A stretch of 64,000 bases of DNA, taken from the NCBI RefSeq assembly GCF_030272615.1, contig NC_081413.1, forward strand, positions 333,908,302 through 333,972,301. The letters run 5' to 3'. Shown here piece by piece: positions 45,601-58,345 of the stretch. Position 1 is the stretch's first letter, and every line of letters begins with the position of its first letter. The DNA comes from Cryptomeria japonica. Taxonomy: Eukaryota; Streptophyta; Pinopsida; Cupressales; Cupressaceae. The notes beneath the pieces were generated by a model. That model had not been told where the DNA came from. It saw only the letters and a list, made by a program, of their open reading frames with translations, and did no database searches. The position numbers were made by a program, and so were the translations under genes.

Positions 45601-46619
45601 CAGTTGTTATAGTGCCTGAAAAAGATGCCAGATATTTTCGGCATCAGAAAATGACAAGCCAAATTAAGTTACCCCCCAATAACAATTTCAATAGCTGTTC
45701 CTTCAATTGTATTTATGCTAAGGATTCTACCGAAGCAAAAAAGTAAAAATTATTAGAACACAAGACACCAATCCCACAAAAAAATGCTCATAGCACAGAC
45801 GTTGCATTATAGGAATTCAGAAAGCTCCTATTAGTGATGCTGTGCTATTTAGTTCTAAACTGTAAAGTCAATGATGCAATTACAGAGGGAAATATACCTC
45901 TAAAATACAAGATTATGAAAGCATATCAATGATTATGAGAACAGGATCAGCTGGCTGTTAATGGTATTGTAGCACCAAACTTCTGAGAATCATTTTGCAT
46001 GTTCTACCACGGATTACAAAATTTATGGCAGGAGCATAAGTTATAAAATCTGAGATTGCTCATGACCCTATTGACATTCACTTGCTCCTTCAAGCTTTGT
46101 ACCTTTGAAATAATTTTCTCCCGAATATCTCTATATATAGCAGCCACCAGGGTTTATTCAGGAAGGGAACAGAGAGATAATAGCAACTGGTCAGAAAAAA
46201 AAAAGAATAATAGCAGTACTAAAACATATATATATCCAGAAACCACTATATTACATCCAGTTCCCTTCTTCAGTGAAAATAAACACAGTGATTTTGGATA
46301 TATAATTGAAAATGAGAACCTTTGGAATAATCTCAAATGTCTAATGTGGAATCTTTATACCTAATTAGTAATTAATGAAGGCCCCTAAATCTATTGTCCT
46401 TATATTGTACATTGTTAAAGCAAATCCATTCTGTCTGAGGTCATTCCAACTTTAGTGTGGCCCCATAGCACATTCACACACAATGCATCTTATTCTACCA
46501 ACTATCATCTTCAATCAGGTGATAAAAGAATTAAATTCAAATATTGTATTATTGTAAACCAGATTGCTTCACAGCCCAATTAAGGCCCAAGGCCACACTA
46601 TTCTTATAAAAGTTACCTT
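45601..46619. other. 3' flank of the ALKBH9 gene
   Basis: No further exon recognised; presumably contains the 3' UTR and poly(A) site, which could not be placed. Confidence 0.45.
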
Positions 46620-48648
46620 CATTTACTTGAATGTTCTATTGACTGAATACTTGGTATTGCCACGTTGCTTATTGCCTATATGCGGGCTATTTAATGGAGG
46701 AAAACTGGCTGAATCTACTGAAAATGTCGGGGTGGAAGATACAAAATCTCCTCTCTCCGAGGTCTTCTCACAATCCACACTGTAATGACTCGGCTGCTGA
46801 GATTGAGTATGGCTATCATGTTTTGTATACAAAAGAGGCTCAATTCCTTGCATATCAGGTTCAGGGGCAAAGTAATAAGGTAGCTTTGACTGGTCCATCT
46901 TCCTGAATGTTATAGAAATCCTGTATGGCAATCAACAACATGTAAAGTTAATAATAAGTATTAAGGGCCATAAAGCTTCACGAGAGTGTAAATATCATTT
47001 TAAATCAACAACCTCTTGCTTGGAACAGCTGGAACAGAATGCTTTGCAACATCGGCTCCATTACCACTCAAAATAAGAACCGACCTGCAATGTAAATCCA
47101 TTGTTATCAGACTTATGTTCTATGGTTTCCTAAAAGTAACGAAGACAAGAAAAAGTAATACTTCAAAATATCAATATCAGCGGTGATTAGTATAAAGCAA
47201 AATAATGTATATTCAAAATGTTCTTACCCCACAGGCAATGGTATTGCAATGGAACCTGCAAATTCTCCTGGTCCAAGTATCTTCAAGTTGGAACCAAAAA
47301 TAATGTTGCATTCACTAAGAAATGAGACCGTGCAAAATGGCCGAACAAAGTCATGATGGTCAATGTGAGGTGGTATACAGTCGCCTTGCTCATAAATATT
47401 AACAATACAACTGTCTGGGATGCAATCCGGAGGCAGCACATGCCATCTCACCAATCTCCGGATGGCTGTTTTGAAGAGAGGGGGTATTGGATCCACTTCC
47501 TCATCCCGAATAATTCCAGGTGGGTTGCCATTTCTGTCCACTGCATAGTTGTAGCAACACCCAAACTGAATCGTCACCCGCCCTTTGCCCTTCATCCACT
47601 TTCGTGGCTCTGAATAGGTCCGTTCTGCATCACAAGGAATGATTTGCTCAAACAAGCCTCCCAAGATTGGATTAGGGTTAAATGAAATGACAGGATGGAC
47701 GATGGATCATGGAACGAAAGGAAAAAAGATAGGATAAAGATCCCTTATTTCTGAATTATGGAGTGTGATTCAAAATGTTAAAAATTTATTTCACAATTTT
47801 CTCCAAGAAAAATTTATATCGCTAATATAAACTGAGAACTGAGAAAACCTGATATTTTGGCTAATATAAACTGAGAACTGAGAAAACCTGATATTCTTAA
47901 AAAAAGAAAAAAAAAAAAAAAACCTTTAAGTTGCTTGTTCCTTCCCTGTTGTTGAACTTGATAAATGAAATCGACAATTCGCTTCTGCTCTGCAGCGCTG
48001 AACACACCGGTGTGCAATTCCAATCCTTGGACAATATTCACTGGTCTACCATTTACTCTTTCGATGCAGGCATAGTCTTTCTTACGCCCTACTCGCATGA
48101 ATCGAAAGTACTCCCTCTCATCCCTTGACAAAACTCTTTTCCCCATCCCTTGACCCTGCTGTCTTGCTGACTCGACTTCCTCCTCCTCCTCTTCTTCCTG
48201 AGCAATATCGGCCCATGAAGGATGACCTTGCCCATTGCTCCCTGTGCTACACAATACCTCTGAAATACATGAATGAGAAGAGGCAGAGGAGCTTTGTTCC
48301 TGCTCCTGCCCTTGCCCCTGCTCATGCCAATTCTCCCCCTTCCCTTCAACAAAATAAACAAGAAATTTAACACAAAACCCACCAAAAGCTAAACAAAAAA
48401 CACAATTTTTTCCAGATCTCATGAACTATAAAAACTTGAGAAATAGATAAATAAATACCGGAAGCGAGTTGATTGGCGCGATCTTGCAGAAGACGGGCAC
48501 ATGGGTCACACATATCCATGGTTAGAGATGGCAGCAATCGAAGAAGCAACGCCACCGCTGCAGCATTTTCCCCTCTTTCCTGCTTCTGCTGCGCTCGACT
48601 ATTCATTCCTCCTCCTCCTCCTCCTCGTCTTCGCTCATTACTCATCAT
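46620..48648 (-). CDS. ALKBH9: ALKBH9-type RNA N6-methyladenosine demethylase (five exons)
   Basis: Fe(II)/2-oxoglutarate dioxygenase of the plant ALKBH9 family, which removes m6A from RNA. Exons on the minus strand: 48648-48459, 48343-47924, 47624-47228, 47084-47013, 46920-46620; every junction has GT-AG and matching phase. Product 459 residues. Residues 1-64: glycine/glutamate-rich; about 65-150 low complexity with an EEEEEEE run; about 150-203 the conserved FMRVGRKKDYACIERVNGRP and LELHTGVFSAAEQKRIVDF. The catalytic core is about 205-368: iron ligands H290, D292 (PPHIDHHD) and H351 (AKHSVPAVPSKR), 2-oxoglutarate arginine in the R-x5-R motif R360/R366. Start chosen at ATG 48648 (MMSNERRR); a TTG further upstream in the same frame is ignored. 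No stops or frameshifts: apparently functional. Confidence 0.93.
47821..47895. repeat. 39-bp tandem duplication in intron 2 of ALKBH9
   Basis: GCTAATATAAACTGAGAACT and the following 16 bases occur at 47821-47856 and again at 47860-47895. Confidence 0.9.
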
Positions 48649-48723
48649 TGTGAATTCCTCCCTCTGCCGCGTGCACTGAACAAAGGCTCGCTCAACAACT
48701 AATTCGACCAATCCAACACCAAT

Positions 48724-48731
48724 TATATATA
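48724..48731 (-). promoter_or_regulatory. TATA box of ALKBH9
   Basis: Minus-strand CTATATATAATT, about 75 bases upstream of ATG 48648; fits a short 5' UTR. Confidence 0.55.
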
Positions 48732-48749
48732 GAGCCTACTTGGTTTCAT

Positions 48750-50712
48750 TCCACCGCTAGATACCCTAGTCAATTACATGCTTTTGACTAACGCTAAAAA
48801 TTGCATACCATGCCAATTACCATATGGTGTCCTTTTTTCGCATGTTGGTTTTATTTTTTACTATTTTTATCACACATCTTGCAGTTATCTATTTTTAGAT
48901 TTTTGCATTGCAGCTTAACACTTTTTCTCAAAATTAAATTGAATTCAAATTATTTTTTTTATTTTTTTATTTCAAATAAATAAAATAAATTTTTTATTTA
49001 TTTTAGTTATGTATTTCTATTTTTTTATCTTTCTACTTCATCAATCCATGTACTAAAAATAGATATTAACCTTTTTCAATTTTTTTTAATTTATTAATCT
49101 TTTTAATTAATCTTTACCATTGATAAAATGTTAATTGAGGCATATAAATTCCACCTTCTCTAGCCTGCATTCTTATGATCAAGTATCTAATGTAATCTAT
49201 TAACAAACATGCATCTATCAATAATGATTATCATTATTATGTCATGATGATATCAAAGTTATGTCATTTTGATTTTTCATAAATCTAAGTTTTTAGTAAA
49301 AAATTAATAGTTTTTTCAAAAAAAATTGGAAGTTATTCTAACCTTGTCTTATTGTTTTGCTCAAAAAATTTCAAGACTAGTCTTGTGTAATCAAAGTTGA
49401 AAACAAAATCTTTGAGTTTTGGAAGATTTTATCATATCTCTCAAACCGCTACAATTTTTTTATTGAAGGTTGGGGATCATCTTAAAAGCATACTCTAAAA
49501 AAACAAGTTTAGATCATTGATTATGAGTGAGTTATAATGCTTTTATGGTTTTTCATAAATCTAAATTTTTGGTCATAAATTAGCGATTTCTTCAACAACA
49601 AAAAATGGAATTTCCGAAAGCTTTTAGAATTTTAGATAGGCATGTTCTTTACATTTTTATTTTTGAGATCAAATAATTAATAGAAAATTAGATCTTTGTC
49701 AATTAGGATTTTTTCATAAATCTACTTGCTAGGATGCAAATTAAAGAATCTTTTAAAAATTACATTTTTGGAAAGCTCTAAAAATTCAATAGGGGTATCT
49801 TTGCATTTTCATTTGAGTAAAAAACATTTATAAAAATCAAATGTTGTTTCACTCTGTCAAAAGCAAAAAATTGAAATTTTAATCTTGAGATGAATATATA
49901 TTTTTTAATTTATGTTGTTGCATCATAACATTACTTTATGATCCTTGCAAGTGTTTTATTATCATAAGGGATTAATTTATGCAATCCATGTCTTTACTTT
50001 GGACTATCATGTTTGACATGTTTTTGTACACTTGAAATTGAGCTTAAAATCAACTATTCACATATGGATTTGGGATATAAAATAAATAACCCTCAATATC
50101 TACTTATATATGCTTTTTCTTACACCTTAAAGTGACCTTGAGGATTAAAAATAAGTGATCTTGTTTTTTTCTAAACTTGTTTGTTGATCTTTGTATGTAG
50201 AGATCAAGCTTCAAGTTTCAAGGTTGATAAAAAGATAACTTGGAGCTTTTCATATTGGATCATGGGTTTAAAAAAAATATTTGAAACTATTAAATCTAGG
50301 TGTACTTGTTCTAAACCCTCTCATTTACATTTTCAAAGTGATTGTAGTATTTGTTATCTATCATAGAATCATTGTTTGCTTTAGACTATTGGGCTTGGTG
50401 TTTCTTCCTCATATTGAAATCAAGCTTAAAATCAAATTTTTATATTTGGATTTGGGCATAAAATTAACCATTGGCTTTAAATATCCAAGGTCTACTTATG
50501 TATGCTCTCCTCTTGCATCCTAGGGCAAACTTGAGGTTCAAAAATAGGTATCTTTCTTTTAGGAGGTTTGTTTAGAAAATTGATCACTCTACAGGAAGAT
50601 CTCAACTCACATATTCTAGTGGATTATAAAGAGCAAGAGGTGAATCAAAAGAAATGTCTCTTGAAAGTGAAATCTTGGCAATCTAGGCTAAGGCTCTAAG
50701 AACTTTATACCT
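48750..50712. other. AT-rich upstream intergenic region with diverged repeats
   Basis: No gene recognised. A TTTTTCATAAATCTA..TTGGAAAGCTYT motif recurs near 49275, 49549 and 49724. A larger imperfect duplication (GAGCTTAAAATCAA..TGGATTTGGGATATAAAAT..TCTACTTATRTATGCT) occupies about 49990-50200 and 50370-50590. Confidence 0.5.
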
Positions 50713-51310
50713 GTTGGACATTGTTGTTGCTAGGATATGTTGTTGTCATTGATGTCAACATATTCATGCTCCAATGATTGCAGATTGGTTCATTGTGATC
50801 AGGGTTTGGTGTATGGAGTATCTTTAGTATCATTATATTCTGTTGTACTGGTGTTGGTGATCCAGGAAGCTTAATTGATCATATCAAATGATCCGGTTTT
50901 TGCAGTTTGTTTTTCTGATCAGTGTTTTTCAAAGTTCAATATTTCCTCTAGTATATTCCAATGTGATCAGATCTTGAGCTGGTATTTTGGATATTGTTTG
51001 GGATGGTCTTGTGTATCTTCATTTCAGATGGTTCATGATTTGGTGTCCCGCAAGTTATCTTTCTTCGTGATAGTTGCTGCTATTTGAGTGTTCTTGAGTT
51101 CCAGACATTGACAAATGAAGATTTGATAAATGGTGTTGGTTCAACTGATACTGATGATTCTAACGTGCTTGTTTGTGTTTCCTAATCGTGTCCTATTTGT
51201 TTTGATGATCCGCGTTGATCGTTGTGTGAGTTCTTGGTGACTTTGTTGAACCGGTGATGTTCTTTGTGTTATGCGGTTTTCTTGGGTGGTGTATGTGTAT
51301 GATGAAAAGT
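50713..51310 (+). repeat. Copia-like LTR fragment
   Basis: Begins TGTTGGACATTG, with TTGTCATTGATGTCAACATA about 25 bases later, a common start of plant copia LTRs. No second copy, PBS or pol is present, so it may be a solo LTR or one truncated by later events. Confidence 0.4.
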
Positions 51311-51727
51311 GATGATGATAAACTATTGTAAAACCATAAAGATCCAACCACAAACAATCTAGGTCCTACAACGAAACATTCACCAATACCAATAGAGATA
51401 CCTAAGATCATGTAAATAAATAATAACAAAACAAGATATACAATTCACATGTTAAGTAGGGTTTCAATCTCCATTGTCTCCTACCTCCATTGATATTGTT
51501 TGATATATTTGCTCTCAGATTTTATGTGTGCACAAGAGCTCAACAAAGAACAGATTGTGGTTGATAGCTTGATCGCAAGAAGGCTTGATTGTGTCATTAG
51601 GTGATTAGACAATTAGACAATTAGGATTGATAATGAAGGAGGGTATCCTCTTATATAGAAGACACTTTAGGAAATGGAGGGATAAGATTAAGAGGTGTAA
51701 AGATAAATCATTGGCTAGGATTAAAGG
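51311..51727. other. Unassigned junction sequence before element E
   Basis: Non-coding; the left boundary of the element E LTR might lie in this stretch rather than at 51728. Contains a CTTATATAGAAG word near 51650. Confidence 0.35.
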
Positions 51728-52977
51728 TGAAGAGGGGAAAAGAGTGGAAGGTGGATTTGGATGGTTAGTGCACAAATCAAACACTAAGAACATAAAAATA
51801 TAAAGCATAAACCAAATCACATAGAAAACATGAAGATTAATACTTTTTACCTTGCAAACCTTTACCTTCTTCCTCGGATGGAGCTTGGATGAAGTCGAAG
51901 TGCGCCCAAATGCCTCCAACGTGATGTTGATTTTGCTCCTAGATTGCTTGATGTGGCTGGCTCTCCAACATTGTGCACAAATGGATAAAATGGATTTGAA
52001 GGATGAGATGGATAATATGGCTAAGTATGGATGAAGGGTAATTTTGGCATGATGAGGATGCAAGTATGGTTATTCTATACACAAACTAACAGCATGAACT
52101 TGCTAAAATTGGAGATGATATGTGAGGGGATGGAGTCCTCATTTTATAGGGAGAGAGGAGAAGAAATAAAGGGCTAGGATTAACCCAAGATGGAGGTTCA
52201 GGATTCCTTGTGAGCCCACACAAGGCCCAAGAGGAGGTGTGGAGACCAAGAGATATGCCTTAAAGGCATTTCTTGTCTCCACACTCCTCAAGGTACATTG
52301 GGAAGACTTCCCAATGTGCCTTGAGAAGAGCAAGGGGGACATTTCTTGAGGGATGGAGAGGAAGAATTAAAAATTCTTCAAAAAGGGAGGTTCATGGGGA
52401 TTGGAGGAATAAGGAGGAATTAAAAATTCCTTGGAAGATGAGATGCCATTCACCTAGGAAAAGGTCATTTAAGGAGAGTGGTTGGATGGAAGGGACAAGG
52501 AGTTGACTTTGTGGCTAATCATGATGATTAGCCACTAGCAACTCATTAGGAGAGGGATTAGAGGAAAGATTAGGTGGGATTAGGGTAGATAAGATTTGTA
52601 GGAGGATTTGAGTAGGAGAGAGAATGAGTGGAGGGATTTAAAAATTAGGAGAATAATGTTAAGTGAGCTTAGGGAGTTTCTAGAAGAATTTATTAGGTTA
52701 ATGATGGATTAGGAAAAGGTGATTTGTAGGAATCACTTAGGTCAACTAATTAATTGAAATTAATTAGTTAAGAGGAGGATTTTGAGAAGATTTGGTATTG
52801 AGGATTTTTAGAAGAATAGAAGGGGATTGATTTATTAAATAAATCAATCAAAGACTATAGTGACAATATTAATTATAATTAATTAATATTGAGGAGAATT
52901 AAAATTTGGCATAATTAATAAATTAAATATGTCAGGAATTTAAAAATAATTAAAATAATTATTTTTAAGTGTCTACA
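51728..52977 (-). repeat. 3' LTR of element E
   Basis: Right end TCTACA at 52977 abuts a PPT. Minus-strand TATAAAA at 52142-52148. Left half resembles the 5' LTR of element A. Left boundary chosen by the shared TGAAGAGGGGAAAA and is tentative. Confidence 0.7.
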
Positions 52978-52994
52978 CTTTGCCCTTCTTTTAC
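52978..52994 (-). other. Polypurine tract of element E
   Basis: Minus strand GTAAAAGAAGGGCAAAG directly before TGTAGACAC. Confidence 0.75.
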
Positions 52995-54838
52995 GTAGCG
53001 GCAAATTTGGCGATGGGTAGAAGATAGAAGAAGAAGAGATAGATGCCCCAGCGCTTTGTGAGTATGAGACCCCACCGATGTTGGACAGAAGTAGGATGCA
53101 TTTGGGCAAGGCGATGAGTATTCGGCGGATTCCTCGGTTAGTACTGGTGATTTGTGGATTTTTGAGTGGGCAGATCATACCTGATCTAGGCAGTCATGGA
53201 TTTCCTGTTGGATGGAGTAGGTGCCTTTATTTTATGGTTCATGATGGCCAACAATATGCGTGGGGAGCAGCGATGCTAGCTCAGTTGTACCATGATATGT
53301 ATTTGGTGGTGTATAGGGAGTATGCCAGTTTATCTGCAAGAGTGACACTTCTTCACATCTGGGCTTGGGAGCACATTGTGGTTACTTGACCACTAGGTGT
53401 ACATGACATGCGGGCTCGACAGCCATATGTGGATAGATATAGGGGGTTGTTGCATTATACCCAGATAGGATCTATATGGTTTTGGCGCCGGATCTTAGAT
53501 GAGCTTATGCAGTTTACATGGCGGTCATTTTTGGGTTGTGAGAGATGGAGGGGTGACTGGCAGCTGCACTGGGCTAATGTAGAGATGTGGATGTTTGGCA
53601 GGTCAGTGCACATTATGGAGTATTATGCACCGTTCGGAGTGGCTCGACAGCTTGGACAGGTTCAGGATATAGTGGGGGACATCCCAGTTTATCGTCGGAT
53701 TACACGGGAGGTGAGATATTAGGGCCTAACAATGAGTCCCTTGGAGGGCAGGACCAGTTTTCAGACAACGTCTCATTTGGTCTAGGATGAGCGGATGGGG
53801 GCAGGTGAGGATCCCAGGACGATAGGAGGATACAGGAGCTGGTGGGAGGGGAACTTGCCAGTATGTCTTACCATTCATGGGGTTTTGGAGGATGATGAGC
53901 TACAGCCAACCGTAGACTAGGTAGTTGGTGGTGAGGATGATGGCCCAGGGGAGAGAGTTGTGATTGGTGCAGGGCGTGGTGCTGGTGGTCAGCAGAGGAG
54001 AGTCAGGGTGGTATGGAGGAGGGATCTGGAGGAGGGAGAGGGAGAGGGAGAGGGAGAGGATGCACCAGTAGGAGAGGTCGCAGAGGCCATGGTTGGTGGG
54101 GGAGAGGGTGTTGTACCTATGGATTCTCCTAAGGCACAAGTGGAGGAGAGGGGAGGGGTATCACAGGCTAACTTTGATAGAGTGCAACAGGAGTGAGATA
54201 CTACTTGGGGGAGGTTCCATTCTCTTGAGGATGAGCTACAAATAGAGAGAGATGGTAGGGAGAGTTTGGAGGCAGAGGTGGAGCGGTTGATGTGGGAGAT
54301 AGCAGACTTGACGGAGAGCCTCCATATAGCGAGGACAAAGGTGGATGCTCTGAGGCGGGAGAGGGAGGAGTCAGAGAGGATGCTAGAGGAGGCCCGGACA
54401 GGGATAGCTATAGCGGGTCTTCAGGATGTTATTCATTGGTAGGATGCCGAGCTAGAGGGGCTCCAGGCCAGAGTACAGAGGGCAGAGGTGGATTTGACAT
54501 AGCTGCAGGGGGAGAGGGATGCAACCCGCTAGGTGTTGGTTCCTGCAGGGCTTGGGCAGATATACGTTGATATTATGCAGCAGTGGGATAGGGTGAAGAG
54601 GGCAGCTCAGGAGGCAGAGTACTACAGGGGATTGTATCACGGAGTAGTACCTGCAGTACAACGAGCAGCTTCGTACACTAAGAGTGTGCAATCTTACAGG
54701 ACACAGAGTCAGCGGCCCACACAGAGCCAACAGACAGGTGGATCAGTGGGTTTTAGGCCACCGAGAGGAGGGGAGGCAAGAGGTTCAGGTGGAGGAGGTA
54801 CAGCGGAGGGGGGTGGGGAGACAGGAGGGGAGAGCTAG
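52995..54838 (+). pseudogene. PMD gene remnant with coiled-coil tail, antisense cargo of element E
   Basis: Starts mid-domain just after the PPT: exon 1, promoter and the FHL-VGE motif found in C are missing. Frame from 53030 on shows QQYAWGAAMLAQLYHDMY and LLHIWAWEHI (about 53250-53370), then GSIWFWRRILDELMQFTWR, a glycine/glutamate-rich region with a GGGAGA microsatellite, and a long heptad-like stretch LEDELQIERDGRESLEAEVE (about 54220-54400). Ends VVPAVQRAA..GGGETGGES, stop at 54838. About eight in-frame stops (mostly TAG) but no frameshift, so it decayed by substitutions. Tail matches that of C (YYVAVYSVVVPVAQ versus YYRGLYHGVVPAVQ), confirming a common cargo gene. Confidence 0.8.
54026..54060. 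repeat. (GGGAGA)n microsatellite within the PMD remnant
   Basis: Codes an EGEGEGEG run in the PMD frame. Confidence 0.9.
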
Positions 54839-56590
54839 CTCCATTTTTGGCTTGTGTATCATATTTTGATCCTTTGGGGTGATCATTGTATTATGACATA
54901 CATATTCATCTCTTTATATATATATATATATATGATTTTGTGATGATGGATGATGCGTGTACTTTTTATTATGATGGATTCTCTTTATTTTTCTTGTGAT
55001 GTGATGTATGGATGCAATTATGGATATGTTGTGCTGACCTATTTGTGATGCAGTGTGGATGCTTATATATGTATGCCTATGATATGTTGCTGATACGTTT
55101 TGGATGCAGAATGAGTGATCATGGTTTTTGATGTGTATATATGTTGCATATGCAAATGTATGATGGATATGTAGATGTAAATGATTTATAATGCCATCTA
55201 TATGAGAAATAAATGTAATGTCATGATATAATGATGTGATTTAAATGAATGAGTAATGTAATGTAATATACGTGGATGAATTAATGTCGTTTATTTATAA
55301 ATGATACATGTGATGAAATCTAAGTGCAACCTATGTGTTAAATGTTTGTGAAAAAATGACAATCTAAATGAGTAGTGTAATGAAATGAATAAGTAATGCA
55401 ATCTATATGAATAATATGACCTACCGGATAAAGTGAACGAATAATGCAAAGAGGGAATATGTCAATAATAACACAATGATCTTTGGCTAGAAAATAGAAG
55501 AATATGGAATAGATAGGGAATGGGGTAAATTGAGGACTCCATTTTAGATTAGGACTTTATAGAATGATGGTGAAAGTTGTGCACAAAAATGTGGAGAGCC
55601 AACCTAGTTTGATATTGCCCCAGGTGACTTGCACCATTGATTATAGGAATCAAGATACCATGAGAAACCCAAGGCATGGATTGACTCATAGTCAAACGGG
55701 AATTCCTTACACACAGCTATGTAAGTGTTGAGAAACACTAATACAAAGTTGTGGGTATGTGGAAGGAAACCCTCAAACACACCGATACCTCTTGTACACG
55801 AGAGGGTAAGTGTTGATAAACACTAGTACCAGGTCGGCGGTTTATACAAGAGAGATCCAAAATATGTCATGCTATGAAAATATGCCCCAGTATGCACCTA
55901 TTGTAAACATACCTAGATATTGAAAATCCGGGCAGTCATAAATGGATGCAGTCGTAGGGCAAAAAGATTTAATTAAAACAAAATCCAAGAAATCAAACAA
56001 GTCATTCACTCATGACCAACTGATACCTCTTGCCAAGAGTAGGATTAGGATGGAGGATTAAGTTGCCAAGCGAGGGAATGATTCATCCCCAGGGAAAAGT
56101 GGACTTTTGGATTAGGAAAGTGATCATATGGCTTTGAATATTAACTTGTGGACTTAGGACTATTCTCAAGACTTTGTGAAGCTCACACAGAGGCACACAA
56201 GCTCAGTTTGATAGGATATTCCTTATTCATGATTTAGGCGAAGACTCATTATCATATGCGTGATTTATTCGAAGGTGGAAGGGAAGGAATGATGTGATGG
56301 GTGGATTGGATGGGAGGGTGATTTGGAGCACCGATATGATAGATAATGGATCCGGTTTATTTACCTTGGCGCCTACATGGAGGTTTTCACCAAGGTACTT
56401 GTCCATAGCGCCACAAAGTGGTTTTCACTGATGGACGAATTGATTTTTATTTTTTTTTGTGTCACAAGGCGCCTGTTTGCCAGGTTTTAACCAGAGTGAT
56501 GATTTTTTCAGGATCTTTTTCTTATTTTTATGTATTTTTCATGATTTTTTGATTTTTTTGATTTTTTTGATTTTTTGACAATTTAAGACT
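54839..56590. other. Spacer between PMD remnant and integrase, element E
   Basis: No gene. 54910-54935 is TA-rich; 55140-55410 has many ATGTAATG/ATGAATGA words, as in element C. 56340-56510 contains GGTTTTCACC boxes and GCGCCTGTTTGCCAGG, and 56445-56580 is T-rich. Confidence 0.6.
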
Positions 56591-56599
56591 TTCTGAAGA

Positions 56600-57960
56600 C
56601 TAGGCATAAAATCTTTTGAGGTGCATGATATTTATTGGATCATCCAAAGGACCGCCTTCAGGAGTAGCCAACTGATAAGCTCCTGGTCCATATTTCGCTG
56701 TGATTACATATGTTCCAAGCCAATTAGGCTCAAACTTGCCTTTCTTTTCTCTCTCTTGAAGTTTTTTTTGATTCTCCATGAGGACAAGATCACCAATTTG
56801 GAATTCTCGGGTTCTGACTTTCTTGTGATAACTTATGCATAGATGGTTCTGATATACCCGGAGATGGTTCAAAGCCTTGAGGTGCCTTTCATCTAACAAT
56901 TCTAGCTCTTGTAGGCGTGCAATTCTGTATTCTTCCTCTGGTAGGATATTTTGCAGTGATACCCTTAGAGAGGGGATCTCGATCTCAAGGGGGAGTACAG
57001 CTTCGGAGCCCAAGGCAAGGGAATAAGGGGTGGTGCCTATAGGTGTGCGGATGGAGGTGCGGTAGGCCCACAAAGCAGGATGGAGTTGGAGGTGCCAATC
57101 ACGACCAGCTTCATTGACTGTCTTCTTGAGGATTTTGATTAGGGTTTTATTAGAAGCCTCAACACCATTGCCTTGGGGGTAATATGGGGTGGAGAAGCGA
57201 TGTTGGATGTTGAATTTCTGGCAGAGTTCTTTGACATCCTGGTTTTTAAATTTTCTCTCATTATTTGTAATGATAAATTTTGGAATGCCATATTGATAAA
57301 TCAAGTAGTTCAAGATGAATTTGGATATCTTCTTTCTAGTGGTAAAAGTAAGAGGGATAGCCTCTACCCACTTGGTGAAGTACTCGGTGGCAGTGATAAT
57401 GAATTTATGCCCGTTGGAGGATGAGGGGTGGATTTTCCCAATGAGATCGAGCCCCCACTGTGAGAAGGGCCAGGGTGCAATGAACGGTTGCAATTCCTGT
57501 GATGGCGCATGAATCTTGTCGCCATGTTGTTGGCAAGGGATGCATTTCTTCACATAGTTATATGCATCTACTTCCATTTTAGGCCAATAGTATCCTATTC
57601 TCAAAATCTTCTTAGCCAAGGTGAGCCCACTTGAGTGTGCCCCACAGAGGCCTTCATGTACTTCACATAATGCCCATTCCGCCTCTTGTTTATCTAAACA
57701 CCTTAGGAGGGAACCATCAAAATGCCTTTTGAATAGGGTGTCTCCAAGGATGGTGTAACGAGCACATCGGCAAATGAAGGTTTGTTGTTGGGGTTTGGTG
57801 ATGTGGGGGGGGATGGCGTTGTCTTTTAGGAAAGCGAAGGTTTCTTAATACCAGGGGGACTTGGGACCAACGAGTACACACACCATTTCAAACTCCGGTA
57901 GGTCATATGCCGGTATAAATAATTTCTCGACCAATAACTCACACTTCTAACTATGTGTTG
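56600..57960 (-). pseudogene. Integrase of element E
   Basis: A 339-codon open segment (56600-57619) holds CIPC of the HHCC motif, the catalytic core and the C-terminal domain ending HLKRFYA; the HHCC histidines are upstream at about 57620-57680. First aspartate (WGLDLIG) and glutamate (GNGVEASN) are present, but the second site reads IITNNERKF instead of ITDNG, so the catalytic aspartate is lost. Upstream sequence to 57960 has stops. The open C-terminal part is the best-kept integrase of this family in the window. Confidence 0.9.
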
Positions 57961-58345
57961 GCATCTAAAGGAGGGAGCCAATGGTGGCTATTGCATCTGT
58001 AACTTTATTGTTTGTTCATGGGACTTGATCAAACTTAATTATTGTGAAGAGTTGCTTAAGATCTTCAAACATGCTACGATAGGGGAGGAGTTTGTCATCC
58101 TTTGTTTGGTATTCGTTATTGACTTGTTTTATGACAAGTTAGGAATCGCCATAGACATGTAATTCTCGTATCTTCCACTAGATAGCCAAGCGTAATCCTA
58201 TAATGAGTGCCTCATATTTTGTGATGTTGTTGGTATATGCAAAAGCTATCTTGTATGAATTTGGGATGTCATCTCCTTGAGGTGTGATCAGTAGTATTCC
58301 TGCCCCTGATCCATTTTGGGTGCAAGAGCCATCAAAGTACAATTT
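57961..58345 (-). pseudogene. Archaeal-type RNase H of element E (degenerate)
   Basis: Corresponds to 1486-1830 of element A; the YFDGS-equivalent (about 58320-58340) and the following motif are recognisable on the minus strand but broken by stops. Confidence 0.65.

Noticed and set aside
47353-47613. Plus-strand ORF
   Set aside because: Shadow of ALKBH9 exon 3 on the opposite strand.
48125-48370. Plus-strand ORF
   Set aside because: Shadow of ALKBH9 exon 2; proline/leucine-rich as expected from antisense of Glu/Gly/Gln codons.
54220-54700. Separate coiled-coil gene
   Set aside because: Same frame as the upstream PMD and matched by the tail of the PMD gene in element C.
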